Origin: a virus
IMG/VR virus record: IMGVR_UViG_3300037193_000509
Coordinates: 1-48,634 of that record
Length of the DNA stretch: 48,634 nt
Reading direction: 5' to 3' (one strand)
Below, one piece after another: positions 38,906 through 48,056 of the stretch. Both the position numbers and the translations under genes were made by a program. The first letter of the stretch is position 1; each line of letters starts with the position of its first letter. The notes beneath the pieces were generated by a model. It saw only the letters and a program-made list of their open reading frames with translations, was not told where the DNA came from and ran no database searches.

Positions 38906-39435
38906 TGTGCTATAACGCCATCATATCACAACGTGTCGTAACCGATGCAGCAGCCGAGCCGGTAAGCCTGGATGAAGCGAAGGATTGGATGAGTGTTGAT
39001 TACGAGGAGAAAAACGACATCATCACAAGCTTGATCACGGCTGCTCGCCGCTTACTGGAAAGGAAGTATGGTATCGGGATCATCGAAAAAGACATGAAGG
39101 TGGTGCTGAATAACAGCTGTGGAGGACACGACCTACCGGAACCGCCCGTTTCAGAAGTCACGGCGGTAAACGCAGATGATGACGCTGTAGAGCTGACCCT
39201 ATCGGGTGACTTTGATATCTATGTCGATTGCCCGAAGTGCGATAACCTGACGGTGACATATAAGAGCGGTTACCCTCTGGACGAAGTGCCAGAAGATTAC
39301 AAAACCGCAATCAAGCAGCAAGTTCTTTGGATGTTTGAAAACCTGGGGGATCAGGCCATGCAATCACAGGTTTGCCCTATGGCAGCCATGACACTTGCGC
39401 CGTACAAGCGTAACACCATGGGATTGTATCTATGA
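38905..39435 (+). CDS. Head-tail connector (gp6-like)
   Basis: 176 aa. EPVSLDEAKDWMSVDYEEKN and IITSLITAARRLLERKYG are the helices of the HK97 gp6/phiE125 gp8-type connector, followed by a beta region and LWMFENLGDQAM. It forms a ring under the portal. It starts on the TAATG overlap with the acidic protein. Confidence 0.82.
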   Translation: MCYNAIISQRVVTDAAAEPVSLDEAKDWMSVDYEEKNDIITSLITAARRLLERKYGIGIIEKDMKVVLNNSCGGHDLPEPPVSEVTAVNADDDAVELTLSGDFDIYVDCPKCDNLTVTYKSGYPLDEVPEDYKTAIKQQVLWMFENLGDQAMQSQVCPMAAMTLAPYKRNTMGLYL

Positions 39436-39770
39436 CGAAGATCCAAGCCATAGGGAAATTTAACAGGCGCTTAGAAGCGCAGAAACTAACATTGGTTCCA
39501 GATGATGCCGGCGGCCAGGTAGAGACATGGACAACGGTTTACACTACATGGGCATATGTAGGGCCGGTGAAGTCATGGCGGGCATTACAGCAGCTGCAAA
39601 ACGTACAGAATGCCAGTTACGAAGTTCAGATCAGGTATACAGAGAGCCACGAAGTGAGCAAGGATATCCGGTTTATTTATGAAGGTCAAACGCTCATCAT
39701 TAATAGTATGGAACAGGTGAAGGAGGGTAGGAAAAGATTTTGGTCACTCGTATTAACCGAGCAGTCGTAA
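39432..39770 (+). CDS. Head closure / head-tail joining protein
   Basis: 112 aa of mostly beta strands: GKFNRRLEAQKLTLVPDDAG, WTTVYTTWAYVGPVKSWRAL, FIYEGQTLIINSMEQ, RFWSLVLTE. This is the SPP1 gp16-like head-tail joining fold. It closes the head after packaging. ATGA and TAATG overlaps place it between connector and neck protein. Confidence 0.8.
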   Translation: MTKIQAIGKFNRRLEAQKLTLVPDDAGGQVETWTTVYTTWAYVGPVKSWRALQQLQNVQNASYEVQIRYTESHEVSKDIRFIYEGQTLIINSMEQVKEGRKRFWSLVLTEQS

Positions 39771-40261
39771 TGGCAAAGAGTTTTGTAGCGTTCGAGGCAA
39801 GTGGGTTAAAAGAACTCCTTCGAGGCTTGGATAAGGTGGAAGAAAGCATAGTAGAGGGCCTTGATCAAGAGATCGACGCCAGCGGGAAAACGATAGCAAG
39901 GGATGCAAAAAGAGGGGTGCCAAAGAACACCGGAACACTGGCGAACGCTATAAGCGTGGAGAAGAAAGGGAAGCTGGATTACGAGGTGGTGGCGCAAAAG
40001 CATTACGCGCCTTATGTGGAGTTCGGGACCGGTGGATTGGTAGATGTGCCTGCAGGACTTGAAGACTACGCAATCCAGTTTAAGGGAGCAGGAATAAAGG
40101 AGGTTAATCTCCCGCCTCACCCGTACTTATTCCCCGCATATGAAGAAGAAAGGAAGAAGCTGATTGACAGGATAAAGAAAACATTGCTAAACAACGCCAA
40201 ACGCGGAATAACGGTAATCATGCCAGGCAACAGCAATATTACCGGCACAACTACAATATGA
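39770..40261 (+). CDS. Neck/tail-completion protein (HK97 gp10-like)
   Basis: The start at 39770 follows the upstream stop (TAATG); the longer frame to 39740 is unlikely. SGLKELLRGLDKVEESIVEG, RGVPKNTGTLANAISVEKKG and KHYAPYVEFGTGG with HPYLFPAYEEERKKLIDR are clear gp10-family features. It links head closure to the tail. Confidence 0.85.
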   Translation: MAKSFVAFEASGLKELLRGLDKVEESIVEGLDQEIDASGKTIARDAKRGVPKNTGTLANAISVEKKGKLDYEVVAQKHYAPYVEFGTGGLVDVPAGLEDYAIQFKGAGIKEVNLPPHPYLFPAYEEERKKLIDRIKKTLLNNAKRGITVIMPGNSNITGTTTI

Positions 40262-40701
40262 TAGATTATCAGTACCATACGCGAAAGGGGTATTTCCAAA
40301 AGCTGAACGGCGCCATTCTTCTGAATGGTAACCCGGTTCCGGTTTATGACACCTTCGCTGTGAATGGGGCCGATTACCCTTACATCATATTGTCAACTCA
40401 AACCGCCGTCGATGATAGCGCTAAACGTTGCCAGGGACAGGAAGTTACAATGCTCCTGGATGTTGTAACCGGATTTACCGGCGCAGTCCAGCGGCTACCA
40501 TTGGACACTATTTGCAATCAAATATATCAACTCATTAATCCGGTAGATGGTACCAACTACATAGACGTTGGCCCTGATCTACAGGTAATATCAACACGAT
40601 TACTTTCTGATACGACGATGGAGGGTCAAAACGATGTGTGGAAGATCGTCCGCCGGCTGATAAGGTTTGGTCATAAAATACACGAACAAGTAACACTTTA
40701 A
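40258..40701 (+). CDS. Tail terminator-like protein (DUF3168-like)
   Basis: 147 aa: YPYIILSTQTAVDDSAKRC, VTMLLDVVTGFTGAVQRLPL, and a C-terminal WKIVRRLIRFGHKIHEQV. Position between gp10-like and the tail tube, and length, fit the tail terminator (gpU-type, DUF3168). Sequence similarity is weak, so the assignment leans on order. Confidence 0.7.
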   Translation: MIDYQYHTRKGYFQKLNGAILLNGNPVPVYDTFAVNGADYPYIILSTQTAVDDSAKRCQGQEVTMLLDVVTGFTGAVQRLPLDTICNQIYQLINPVDGTNYIDVGPDLQVISTRLLSDTTMEGQNDVWKIVRRLIRFGHKIHEQVTL

Positions 40702-40703
40702 CA

Positions 40704-41162
40704 ATGGCCGAAAGAAAGCCGGAAGTCGGTAGTATCGGAGTCTTTATTAAAACAGCCTCGCAATTCTTGATCCTCGTTTGTCAGACAGACCTGACATTCG
40801 ACCGCTCGCGCGACACTATTGACGCTAACACCAAATGTGGTCCCGACCAGATTCCATCCAATAACCCAACGTTTGAAATTAGCGGTACCGCTCAGGTGTG
40901 GTTATTTGATGACGATAACCCGGAGTCTGCAACAAAACTGTCGGAGGCAGGAGCTGACCGCCTACTTGTAAATAAGACGGTGTTCGAGTGGAAAATAGGG
41001 CCGTTAAGCGGCGTGCAAGTGCCGGGGGATGTAGTTTACACAGGCGAGGGCTTTTTCACCAACCTTTCCACCTCCTGGGGCAACGAAGACGCGGCGAGCT
41101 TCGATTTTACTATCTCTATTAAAGGTCAGTATGACCAGGAAATAGAGCCCGCTACTACGTAA
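40704..41162 (+). CDS. Major tail protein (tail tube)
   Basis: 152 aa: TDLTFDRSRDTIDANTKCGP, TFEISGTAQVWLFDDDN and FFTNLSTSWGNEDAASFDFT fit TP901-1-type tail tube proteins, which form stacked hexamers. It lies just before the chaperone pair and tape measure, the standard place for the tube gene. Confidence 0.82.
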   Translation: MAERKPEVGSIGVFIKTASQFLILVCQTDLTFDRSRDTIDANTKCGPDQIPSNNPTFEISGTAQVWLFDDDNPESATKLSEAGADRLLVNKTVFEWKIGPLSGVQVPGDVVYTGEGFFTNLSTSWGNEDAASFDFTISIKGQYDQEIEPATT

Positions 41163-41176
41163 GATAAATACCTGAT

Positions 41177-41569
41177 ATGATAGTTGAGATTAAGTTGGGC
41201 GGCAAGTACCGCACGTTAAGGTTTAATAACTACCAGAAGGAAGCTCTTGGGAAGTTATATGATAACGATCCGATTGAAAGCAGCCGGTTGTTGGGGGAAA
41301 AATGGGCGACCAGTGCATTACGGGCTGCAGGTGATTTGATTTACACTGGGTTGATCGGTGACTACGAAGCGAAGCTGAAGGACCGAGATTTCACCAGGGA
41401 AGACGTAGCAGAATGGGTAGGGGATGCATCCGATGAAGATCTGGCTAAGGTAATTAATACCTGGTCCGAAACGGATACCGTTAGGACCATCATCCAGTCG
41501 AAAAACGGTTCGGATACAAAAAAAAAGCAAGCTGGGAAGACGTTAAAGACTTCGCAATCGGAGAAATAG
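41177..41569 (+). CDS. Tail assembly chaperone (gpG-like)
   Basis: The 130-aa unshifted product starts MIVEIKLGGKYRTLRFNNYQ and ends with a short basic tail after the slip site. It is the G-type chaperone that binds the tape measure. The A9 run at 41518-41526 near its end lets part of the ribosomes shift into the next frame. Confidence 0.82.
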   Translation: MIVEIKLGGKYRTLRFNNYQKEALGKLYDNDPIESSRLLGEKWATSALRAAGDLIYTGLIGDYEAKLKDRDFTREDVAEWVGDASDEDLAKVINTWSETDTVRTIIQSKNGSDTKKKQAGKTLKTSQSEK

Positions 41570-41850
41570 GACTCCTTCCTAGCCAGTTCTATGCAATGTC
41601 GTGGGTGGATTACTCCCGCTATGCCCAAGGTTACTGGATACGTAACGCAAGGCAATTGGAGGGCCATAGAATGACCGCATACACGCTACTAATGGTCAAC
41701 AGAGTTAAGGGTAAATCACTCCCGCCAATGAGCCGTATTTGGCCCTTATGTACAGATGTGGAACCTGAGATCAAGCCTGCTCCGACCAAGGATGAATTTA
41801 AGGCAATAGCTAATCGATATTTAAAAACATGGCATCCGAAGAAGGTCTGA
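41177..41850 (+). CDS. Tail assembly chaperone fusion (gpGT-like, -1 frameshift)
   Basis: Slipping back one base on A AAA AAG at 41521-41527 joins gpG (117 codons) to SWEDVKDFAIGEIGLLPSQF and MSWVDYSRYAQGYWIRNARQ, ending at 41850: about 224 aa. The fused T part links the tape measure to tail tube subunits. Its end overlaps the tape measure start by 22 bases. A chance second frame is unlikely, as the joined sequence reads through smoothly and lies exactly where this pair always lies. Confidence 0.85.
41518..41527 (+). other. Programmed -1 frameshift slippery site
   Basis: Nine A followed by G (41518-41527), containing the heptamer A AAA AAG in the reading frame of gpG. The classic lambda-type slip site; poly-A runs are also used. 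Confidence 0.8.
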
Positions 41851-44063
41851 AAATATTGCTTAAGGGTGAAGTGCAGGACTTCTTAAAAGATATGAAGTCT
41901 GCAAAGGATGCCATTTTCGGAACCGCGTCAGCTGCTTCTGATGCGGTTAAATCATTCTTGGGCCTATCATCCGCTGCGGATGATACCTCTAAGTCCCTAA
42001 ACGAAGAGGCGACAGCGGCAACCAAAGCCGGGCAAGCAAACGCATCGGTAGGAAAGTTTATCCGGCAAATGACCTATGAGCGGAAATCTGCGCTGATAGA
42101 AATGCGGAATGGTACTAATGGATGGAAGCTGGAGAAGAAAGCAATAGAAGACACGATTCCGGCATATGATAAACTCCAAAAACAGACAGCGAAAACGGGA
42201 GCGGTTACCACAAGTTTGAATCGAATTGTTCAGGATGCGCCCTTCGGGTATATAGCTATCCAGAACAACCTCACCGAGTTGTTTGGCTCATATCAATCAC
42301 TTACTAAGCAACTAGGGAGTAGTCAGGCCGCCTTTAAGGCATTGGCATCCTCTCTTATAGGGGCTGGCGGAGTGGGCTTGGCGTTTAGTGCTGTAACATC
42401 TTTAATAACCTTTGCAGTTCAGAAATACGGCAGCCTTGAAAAAAGCATCATGGCGTTGTCAGGTGCATATGATAAACAGGCGCAACTACAAGACCAGGTT
42501 AATAAGGCCATCGCCGAGAACATAGGACAAGTAGAAGGAGAGATAACCAAAGTAGGAGCCTTATCAAAAATTATACTCGACGAGTCTAATAACAGGCAAA
42601 CGCGTGTTAATGCCCTGAAAGAGCTTAAAAAGGAATATCCTGGGTACTTTGACCAGGTTAACCTGGATAGCAGTTTGACAAAAACGCTCACTGCTAGTCA
42701 AACAAAGCTTATTGAGGTATTAAAACGTCACGCCCAAGCCAAAGCAATTTTGGCGCAGATAGAAAAGAACTATACCGAAATTCTGACCGTTCAGAACGAT
42801 AATGTTATTGAGAGTGCAAGCGCCTGGCAGAAATTTTCAAGCCTTGTTATAAATGGGGGCAATGTTGCAGCGGTAGCCTCAGAATTAGCACAACAAGGGG
42901 CCGAGAATCAGAAAAAGTCTATTGATGCTCTGAATAAGTCAAATGAGAGCCTTCTGGCCCAATACGACAAGCTGATCAAGCAAGATGCAATAAACAACAC
43001 ATTCCGCGATCCAGATAAGCCGGAAAAAGCCGGTAAGCATATTAAGACCGTCGCCGATATTTTAAAGGAATTGAATGCGGCACTTGCTGCGACAGATGCG
43101 CAAGCTCAGTTATTTGGTGGGACTTTTGACAACTTGGCAAACGAGAAGATCAAAGCGCTGAACAAAGCCTTTGATGACCTCGTAAAGTTGGGATTAAAGC
43201 CAACTGCCCCGGAACTAAAGGCGATAGCCGATCAGATTAATCGACTATCAGCTGGTATAATAGGCGTCAAACCTCTAACTACTATACTTTCTCAACCGCT
43301 TGGCAAGGCTATTAAAACAACGAGGGTAAAGCCGCTTACGACCGAAGAATTAGCGAAAATATTAGGCGTGAGTTCGGAGTCCAAACTGCTCCTGGAGCCC
43401 AAAGTAAAGGTTGAGCCTATATATCAAACTACCCCAGCATTAGAAAACCTGGACAAGTTTGCCGCGCAGTTTTCTGCGAAAATGAAAAAGATTTCAACTG
43501 GCGCCAAAGATGAATTTAAAAAGAATTTCATTGTATGGGGCGATGCACTTACGTCTGGTTTAGCCCCAGCACTTGCCAATCTTAGCGCAGCACTTCAGCA
43601 GGGGATATCAAATACCCTGTCAGGTTTCGGAGAAGGTTTGGGGAAGGCGATATCTGGAGGAGGCTTTACGGGTGCGCTGAATGCGATCATAAACAGTATG
43701 TCGCAGTTTATAATCAGTTTCGGTAAGCAACTGATTGAGGCCGGTACGCTTGCGCTGATCGCTCAAAAGTCACTCATTGCCAATCCGTACTTGGCTATTG
43801 CTGCCGGTATTGGAGCTGTGGCAATTGGCGCAGCGCTCAAAAACAGCGTTCCTGCATTCGCAACAGGCGGTAAGGTCACCGGACCAACCCTGGCAATGGT
43901 TGGCGACAACCCCTCCGGCGTGGAATATATGATCCCGAAAGAAGTGCTCGATAAAGTTGGCGGGGGCAATAATGGATTTATAGCCGAAACCCGCTTATCT
44001 GGTAGCGATATACTAGTGGTGGTAAAACGTGCAGGTCTAAACCAAAACAGAATTAACGGCTAA
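41829..44063 (+). CDS. Tail tape measure protein
   Basis: 744 aa. Coiled N-terminal half (for example KDMKSAKDAIFGTASAASDA), hydrophobic segments (LIGAGGVGLAFSAVTSLITF, and LIANPYLAIAAGIGAVAIGA at about 643-662), and PAFATGGKVTGPTLAMVGDN then VEYMIPKEVLDKVGG, a very common end of tape measures. It sets tail length and probably forms a channel in the host membrane. At about 0.15 nm per residue the tail would be near 110 nm. Confidence 0.92.
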   Translation: MASEEGLKILLKGEVQDFLKDMKSAKDAIFGTASAASDAVKSFLGLSSAADDTSKSLNEEATAATKAGQANASVGKFIRQMTYERKSALIEMRNGTNGWKLEKKAIEDTIPAYDKLQKQTAKTGAVTTSLNRIVQDAPFGYIAIQNNLTELFGSYQSLTKQLGSSQAAFKALASSLIGAGGVGLAFSAVTSLITFAVQKYGSLEKSIMALSGAYDKQAQLQDQVNKAIAENIGQVEGEITKVGALSKIILDESNNRQTRVNALKELKKEYPGYFDQVNLDSSLTKTLTASQTKLIEVLKRHAQAKAILAQIEKNYTEILTVQNDNVIESASAWQKFSSLVINGGNVAAVASELAQQGAENQKKSIDALNKSNESLLAQYDKLIKQDAINNTFRDPDKPEKAGKHIKTVADILKELNAALAATDAQAQLFGGTFDNLANEKIKALNKAFDDLVKLGLKPTAPELKAIADQINRLSAGIIGVKPLTTILSQPLGKAIKTTRVKPLTTEELAKILGVSSESKLLLEPKVKVEPIYQTTPALENLDKFAAQFSAKMKKISTGAKDEFKKNFIVWGDALTSGLAPALANLSAALQQGISNTLSGFGEGLGKAISGGGFTGALNAIINSMSQFIISFGKQLIEAGTLALIAQKSLIANPYLAIAAGIGAVAIGAALKNSVPAFATGGKVTGPTLAMVGDNPSGVEYMIPKEVLDKVGGGNNGFIAETRLSGSDILVVVKRAGLNQNRING

Positions 44064-46006
44064 TGGCATACGGAAGGAAATATTATTTCACCTTCAAAGA
44101 TACCCATGTATCAACTCCGGCCACATGGCGGGTGGATATACTGGATAGTGAGGGCCTTATTCCTGCTGAGCCGTTAGAATTAAAGCCATCGCCCACCCCG
44201 CTATTAACCGAAAGAATTGATACATCGGAACGGAAAGATAGTTACATCATTGGCCGGCAGGTAACGATTTCTTATGAATATGACGGGGAGTCCATAACTC
44301 CGCTGCCTTCGGAGTTCTTTGAACAGAATGAACGTCGTTTCCGAGTTGAAGTAAGAAAAAATAACGTTCTTGATGGAGTTTATTACATTAAACCGGACTT
44401 CTCAGAATATGACGATAAAAGCCAGCCCTTTACCGTTCAACTTAAAGCGGTTGATGGGTTCGCATATGCAAAGGCGATTCAGTTCAATATCTACGAAGAT
44501 GAAAGGATCTTCTATGATAAAGTAAGCTGGTATGAAGCAATAGTAACTCGTGCCCTCCTGGAAATAATGGACCCAGATACAAAACTAAATGTCATCAACT
44601 CCCTTTCACCTACAAACATCGCAGCGGGAGTCAAACTACTGTTTGGCTCATACGTCCATACGGATATATTCTATGACTTTGTCAAAGGCGCTTCAAGCGT
44701 ACATGATGTGCTTACGGCTTTCTGCCGGTCTATGTATTCTCGGTGTTATATCTGCAACAATGAAGTGTGGCTCGTAAGAACACAGGACTTAACTAGTGAT
44801 ACGTTTACAGTAGATCAGTATATTAATGACACAACAGTAAACGAAGTGGAGATACCCGGTTTTGTGTCTACCGTTGGCAATGATCCGGGACTTTACAATG
44901 GAGTCAGAATAGACAACGTACCACGTATAAGGATGGTGCCCGCTATCAAGGAAGCATCTTTTAAGGCAGACTATAAGGCAATAAACAGACTGACTAATTT
45001 TGATTGGTACGACTTCGGGGATTATGGTGTCGGCGACCAGTTTCAATTCTGGGGGCAGGTTACTGGTAATGCACAGGTAGGATCAGGAACAATTGACGAT
45101 CCTTATAGAGCTTACCTTCCTTATAACGATAGTTTACCAGGAGAAGAACATCTTCAGCAGCAAGTCCCCTCGTCAACTTCTCCCGGTCCAGCTCAATATG
45201 GCGATATTGTTCAACTGCAATTTAGGTGGAAGGTTACAAACGTAGAAGGGTTCAGGATTGCCGTCTGGATACAAAGCGCTAACCCTGGCAACCGCGCATT
45301 TCTGGATGCTAGTGGATCATGGGTGCCGGAGGTAGAAACGCTTATTGATATAAAGAGAACGAAAAGAAAGCGGCTGGGCTCATTTGATATTAAATCAGCA
45401 CCAATACCCAACAAAATCGGCGCATTTGGCCCGAGTAATTTTGACATTTTCGTACAGATTTATACACCTAATCCTAAAACTGATCCTGATACCCAGGACG
45501 GCCCTGATACTCCTAGTATAGAGATTTGGCCCATTAAACTTGGTATATCATCTAGTAGCTCAGTTAGTAGAATCAGCCGGGTTAAAAACACAGCCCTTTT
45601 CTCTCAGATTAAAGATGAGGCACCTTTCACCTTCTTTGATTCTGGGGATTTAAACCTGTCTAATACAATATTCGTTCAGCCCTTTACCGACTACGAGGCT
45701 GTAACTAGCTGGAACAACGATAAAACCGGCGTATCTCCGGCCGACATAGAGCGACATATGTCAGAGGCGCATATAGACCAATATCCCAGATCAATCATCA
45801 GCTGGGAGGCATCTCTTTATAGTAATTCTATTGAGTTCTACAACGTCTTTGATATCGACTCCCTGCCAGGGAAACGGTTCATGCAGATGAGCGACAAGTA
45901 TAACAACCAGAATTGCACGCACGATATTTTGCTGATGGAGGTATTTGAGGAAGGGAATGCTGATATAACATATGATGAATACGATATAGACGACGAAACG
46001 GACTAA
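44063..46006 (+). CDS. Tail tip protein (Dit/Tal-like)
   Basis: 647 aa. N-terminal part KYYFTFKDTHVSTPATWRVD and ITISYEYDGE-type strands with EQNERRFRVEVRKNNVLDGV and GVYYIKPDFSEYDD look like the ring-forming part of distal tail proteins of Bacteroidota phages. YSRCYICNNEVWLVR and a long beta C-terminus follow. Being directly after the tape measure, it forms the tip that plugs the tube. Confidence 0.75.
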   Translation: MAYGRKYYFTFKDTHVSTPATWRVDILDSEGLIPAEPLELKPSPTPLLTERIDTSERKDSYIIGRQVTISYEYDGESITPLPSEFFEQNERRFRVEVRKNNVLDGVYYIKPDFSEYDDKSQPFTVQLKAVDGFAYAKAIQFNIYEDERIFYDKVSWYEAIVTRALLEIMDPDTKLNVINSLSPTNIAAGVKLLFGSYVHTDIFYDFVKGASSVHDVLTAFCRSMYSRCYICNNEVWLVRTQDLTSDTFTVDQYINDTTVNEVEIPGFVSTVGNDPGLYNGVRIDNVPRIRMVPAIKEASFKADYKAINRLTNFDWYDFGDYGVGDQFQFWGQVTGNAQVGSGTIDDPYRAYLPYNDSLPGEEHLQQQVPSSTSPGPAQYGDIVQLQFRWKVTNVEGFRIAVWIQSANPGNRAFLDASGSWVPEVETLIDIKRTKRKRLGSFDIKSAPIPNKIGAFGPSNFDIFVQIYTPNPKTDPDTQDGPDTPSIEIWPIKLGISSSSSVSRISRVKNTALFSQIKDEAPFTFFDSGDLNLSNTIFVQPFTDYEAVTSWNNDKTGVSPADIERHMSEAHIDQYPRSIISWEASLYSNSIEFYNVFDIDSLPGKRFMQMSDKYNNQNCTHDILLMEVFEEGNADITYDEYDIDDETD

Positions 46007-46008
46007 CA

Positions 46009-46782
46009 ATGGCAATAGCAGGTAAGGACTTTATAATGGAAATTGATGTGGACGGAACACCTACGCCCATCTGCTATGCTACAGACTGCATTATCGATAT
46101 TCAGTGTGAGGCAAGGGAAATAATAGACCCTTCAAGCAATTGGAGGAATTACCTGGGAGATATGTTAGGATATACTCTTTCTGTTCCTGGATTAATAGTG
46201 TATAGCGACGTGGTAAACTGGGTGCAGATGGAGCAATGGATGGGGCAGAGAAAGAAATTAACCTGGTACGCCTCGGCCTTTGGTGATGGCGGCGTAACTC
46301 ATAGCGGAACAATGTTGATTACCGGTCTAAACCTTACCAGTCAGCAGAACGACGCAATGAAGTTTGATATGAACGCGGTCGGCTGCGGCCCCCTCGTTCA
46401 GCAACTTCTGCCGATCACCAAAGAAGTATACCTGTCAGACCTCGGCGGCGTTCGCCTTCCGGGTTGTCCGAATCCGTATCCGTGCGTGGTGCTGTGGTAC
46501 GATGGATCTGTAATAGGATTAGCCAACAATGCGGACGACGTAATGACCGTATTTAACGAATACGAAGGCAACGGGTATTATCAGTTAGTAGGTACTGACA
46601 CGGGATGCAACTTCACCATGTCAATAGCATGGAATGCTCCAGAGCAGCCTGATTGGGTACCTGCAGAACAGGGAGCAGGTTTTGTTTTAGGTAGGACCGG
46701 AATAGTTGGCGATAACGATGTTATAGGCCAAACCGGGGGGGTAGGTGATAATAATGTAATCGGTCCTTTTGAAACAGCATAA
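46009..46782 (+). CDS. Second tail-tube-like / tail tip protein
   Basis: The 257-aa protein starts MAIAGKDFIMEIDVDG, then SSNWRNYLGDMLGYTLSVPG, WVQMEQWMGQRKKLTWYASA and GTMLITGLNLTSQQNDAMKF, a tail-tube fold. This is the second tube-type gene and lies behind the tip gene, so it may form part of the tip. The C-terminus has a near repeat, GIVGDNDVIGQTG and GGVGDNNVIGPFE. No enzyme motif. Confidence 0.65.
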   Translation: MAIAGKDFIMEIDVDGTPTPICYATDCIIDIQCEAREIIDPSSNWRNYLGDMLGYTLSVPGLIVYSDVVNWVQMEQWMGQRKKLTWYASAFGDGGVTHSGTMLITGLNLTSQQNDAMKFDMNAVGCGPLVQQLLPITKEVYLSDLGGVRLPGCPNPYPCVVLWYDGSVIGLANNADDVMTVFNEYEGNGYYQLVGTDTGCNFTMSIAWNAPEQPDWVPAEQGAGFVLGRTGIVGDNDVIGQTGGVGDNNVIGPFETA

Positions 46783-48056
46783 TGAATCCGAACGTAGATG
46801 TAGTTGATATATTGAGTGTGCATGAACTCGCAGTCGCTCCTGGAACGGCCGATGCTACTTGGGAGCTGGTATTGTGCAATCCGGCTACGGGCACATCATA
46901 CCGGATAAACGGCTCAGATTATACGGCTATCATATCCGACATAATAGGCTCCGGAATAATTGAGCCTGACAGGGTATATGTTGTGGACCGTGGCCAGCCT
47001 GATGACCCCACATCGGGTACTGATACTGTAAATGACACTTTCCTTGACGGAAAGGTATTCAGTCTAGAGTTACGTGGCGTTGGTTTCCTTGAAAAGGGCG
47101 TAGAATGGGATAACGATGTAGTGGGCGGCGGCTGGCGGTTGCTTGGAGGAACTTTATTCAATTCGGCCGAGTTTTATACCGTCCACTTTCATCCCCAAAT
47201 ATCCGACGTAATTGCTTCACCAAATGCTATTGGCAAGTTCTCGGATGGTGTTCAGCTGATAGTAGGCAATACCTCTGTGACGTCTGGGATGTTCCGTAAG
47301 TTAATGGTTTTGACCAACGGTTATACTGTTGATTTAAATGCGTCATATCCTGAAAATATAATACACCCTTACACTCATAACGGGCCTACAAACAAACAAG
47401 GCGTTTTAACCGCACCAAGTGGGCAAACGTTCTCCTGGAATGGTGGCACTACAGATACTTTGTGGCTCGGGAAAAACGAACGCGTAGGACTTATCAGGTC
47501 AGGAGATACATGGTATGTAGTCTATGATACTATGGGTTATGATAAGGTAGGTCATATAGTACCCGGGAGGCTACCTGGAGCGAATCAAATAATCGCCCAG
47601 GGCCAGACAGTTCTTAGAGCTGATTATCCCCGTCTCCTGGATTATATCACGCGATTAAATGCCGCCTACCCTGGAGTAGTGGCAAATGCCGCTACGTGGC
47701 CTGCAAATAAAACATTATGGGGCTTTGGGAATGGAACAACTACTATACAAGTGCCGGACCTACGGGGGTATTTCCCTCGTTGGCTTGACCTTGGGGCCGG
47801 TGTAGATGCAGATAGAAATAGCAGTGGCCTTGCAAGTAAGCCAGGGTCATCTGAACCAATGGCCGTACAGTTGCATAATCATACTGACGGAGACTTTAAC
47901 AGGATACTACGCGCAATAAATGAAGGGACCGGAACATCGTTTGATCCTGGCTTACCGAATGAGCCAGACTTAAGAACATCTACCCCAATGCTTCCATACG
48001 GTGGAACGGAAACAAGACCGGTAAACGCAGCAGAGCTGCCTTTAATATATATATGA
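46782..48056 (+). CDS. Tail fibre with collar domain
   Basis: 424 aa. N-terminal strands bind the tail; the C-terminal half has the phage tail collar domain: VPGRLPGANQIIAQGQTVLR, WGFGNGTTTIQVPDLRGYFP, RWLDLGAGVDADR, LHNHTDGDF and ETRPVNAAELPLIYI. Collar-domain proteins are host-recognition fibres. It begins on the last base of the previous gene (TAATG) and ends on the next start. Confidence 0.85.
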   Translation: MNPNVDVVDILSVHELAVAPGTADATWELVLCNPATGTSYRINGSDYTAIISDIIGSGIIEPDRVYVVDRGQPDDPTSGTDTVNDTFLDGKVFSLELRGVGFLEKGVEWDNDVVGGGWRLLGGTLFNSAEFYTVHFHPQISDVIASPNAIGKFSDGVQLIVGNTSVTSGMFRKLMVLTNGYTVDLNASYPENIIHPYTHNGPTNKQGVLTAPSGQTFSWNGGTTDTLWLGKNERVGLIRSGDTWYVVYDTMGYDKVGHIVPGRLPGANQIIAQGQTVLRADYPRLLDYITRLNAAYPGVVANAATWPANKTLWGFGNGTTTIQVPDLRGYFPRWLDLGAGVDADRNSSGLASKPGSSEPMAVQLHNHTDGDFNRILRAINEGTGTSFDPGLPNEPDLRTSTPMLPYGGTETRPVNAAELPLIYI

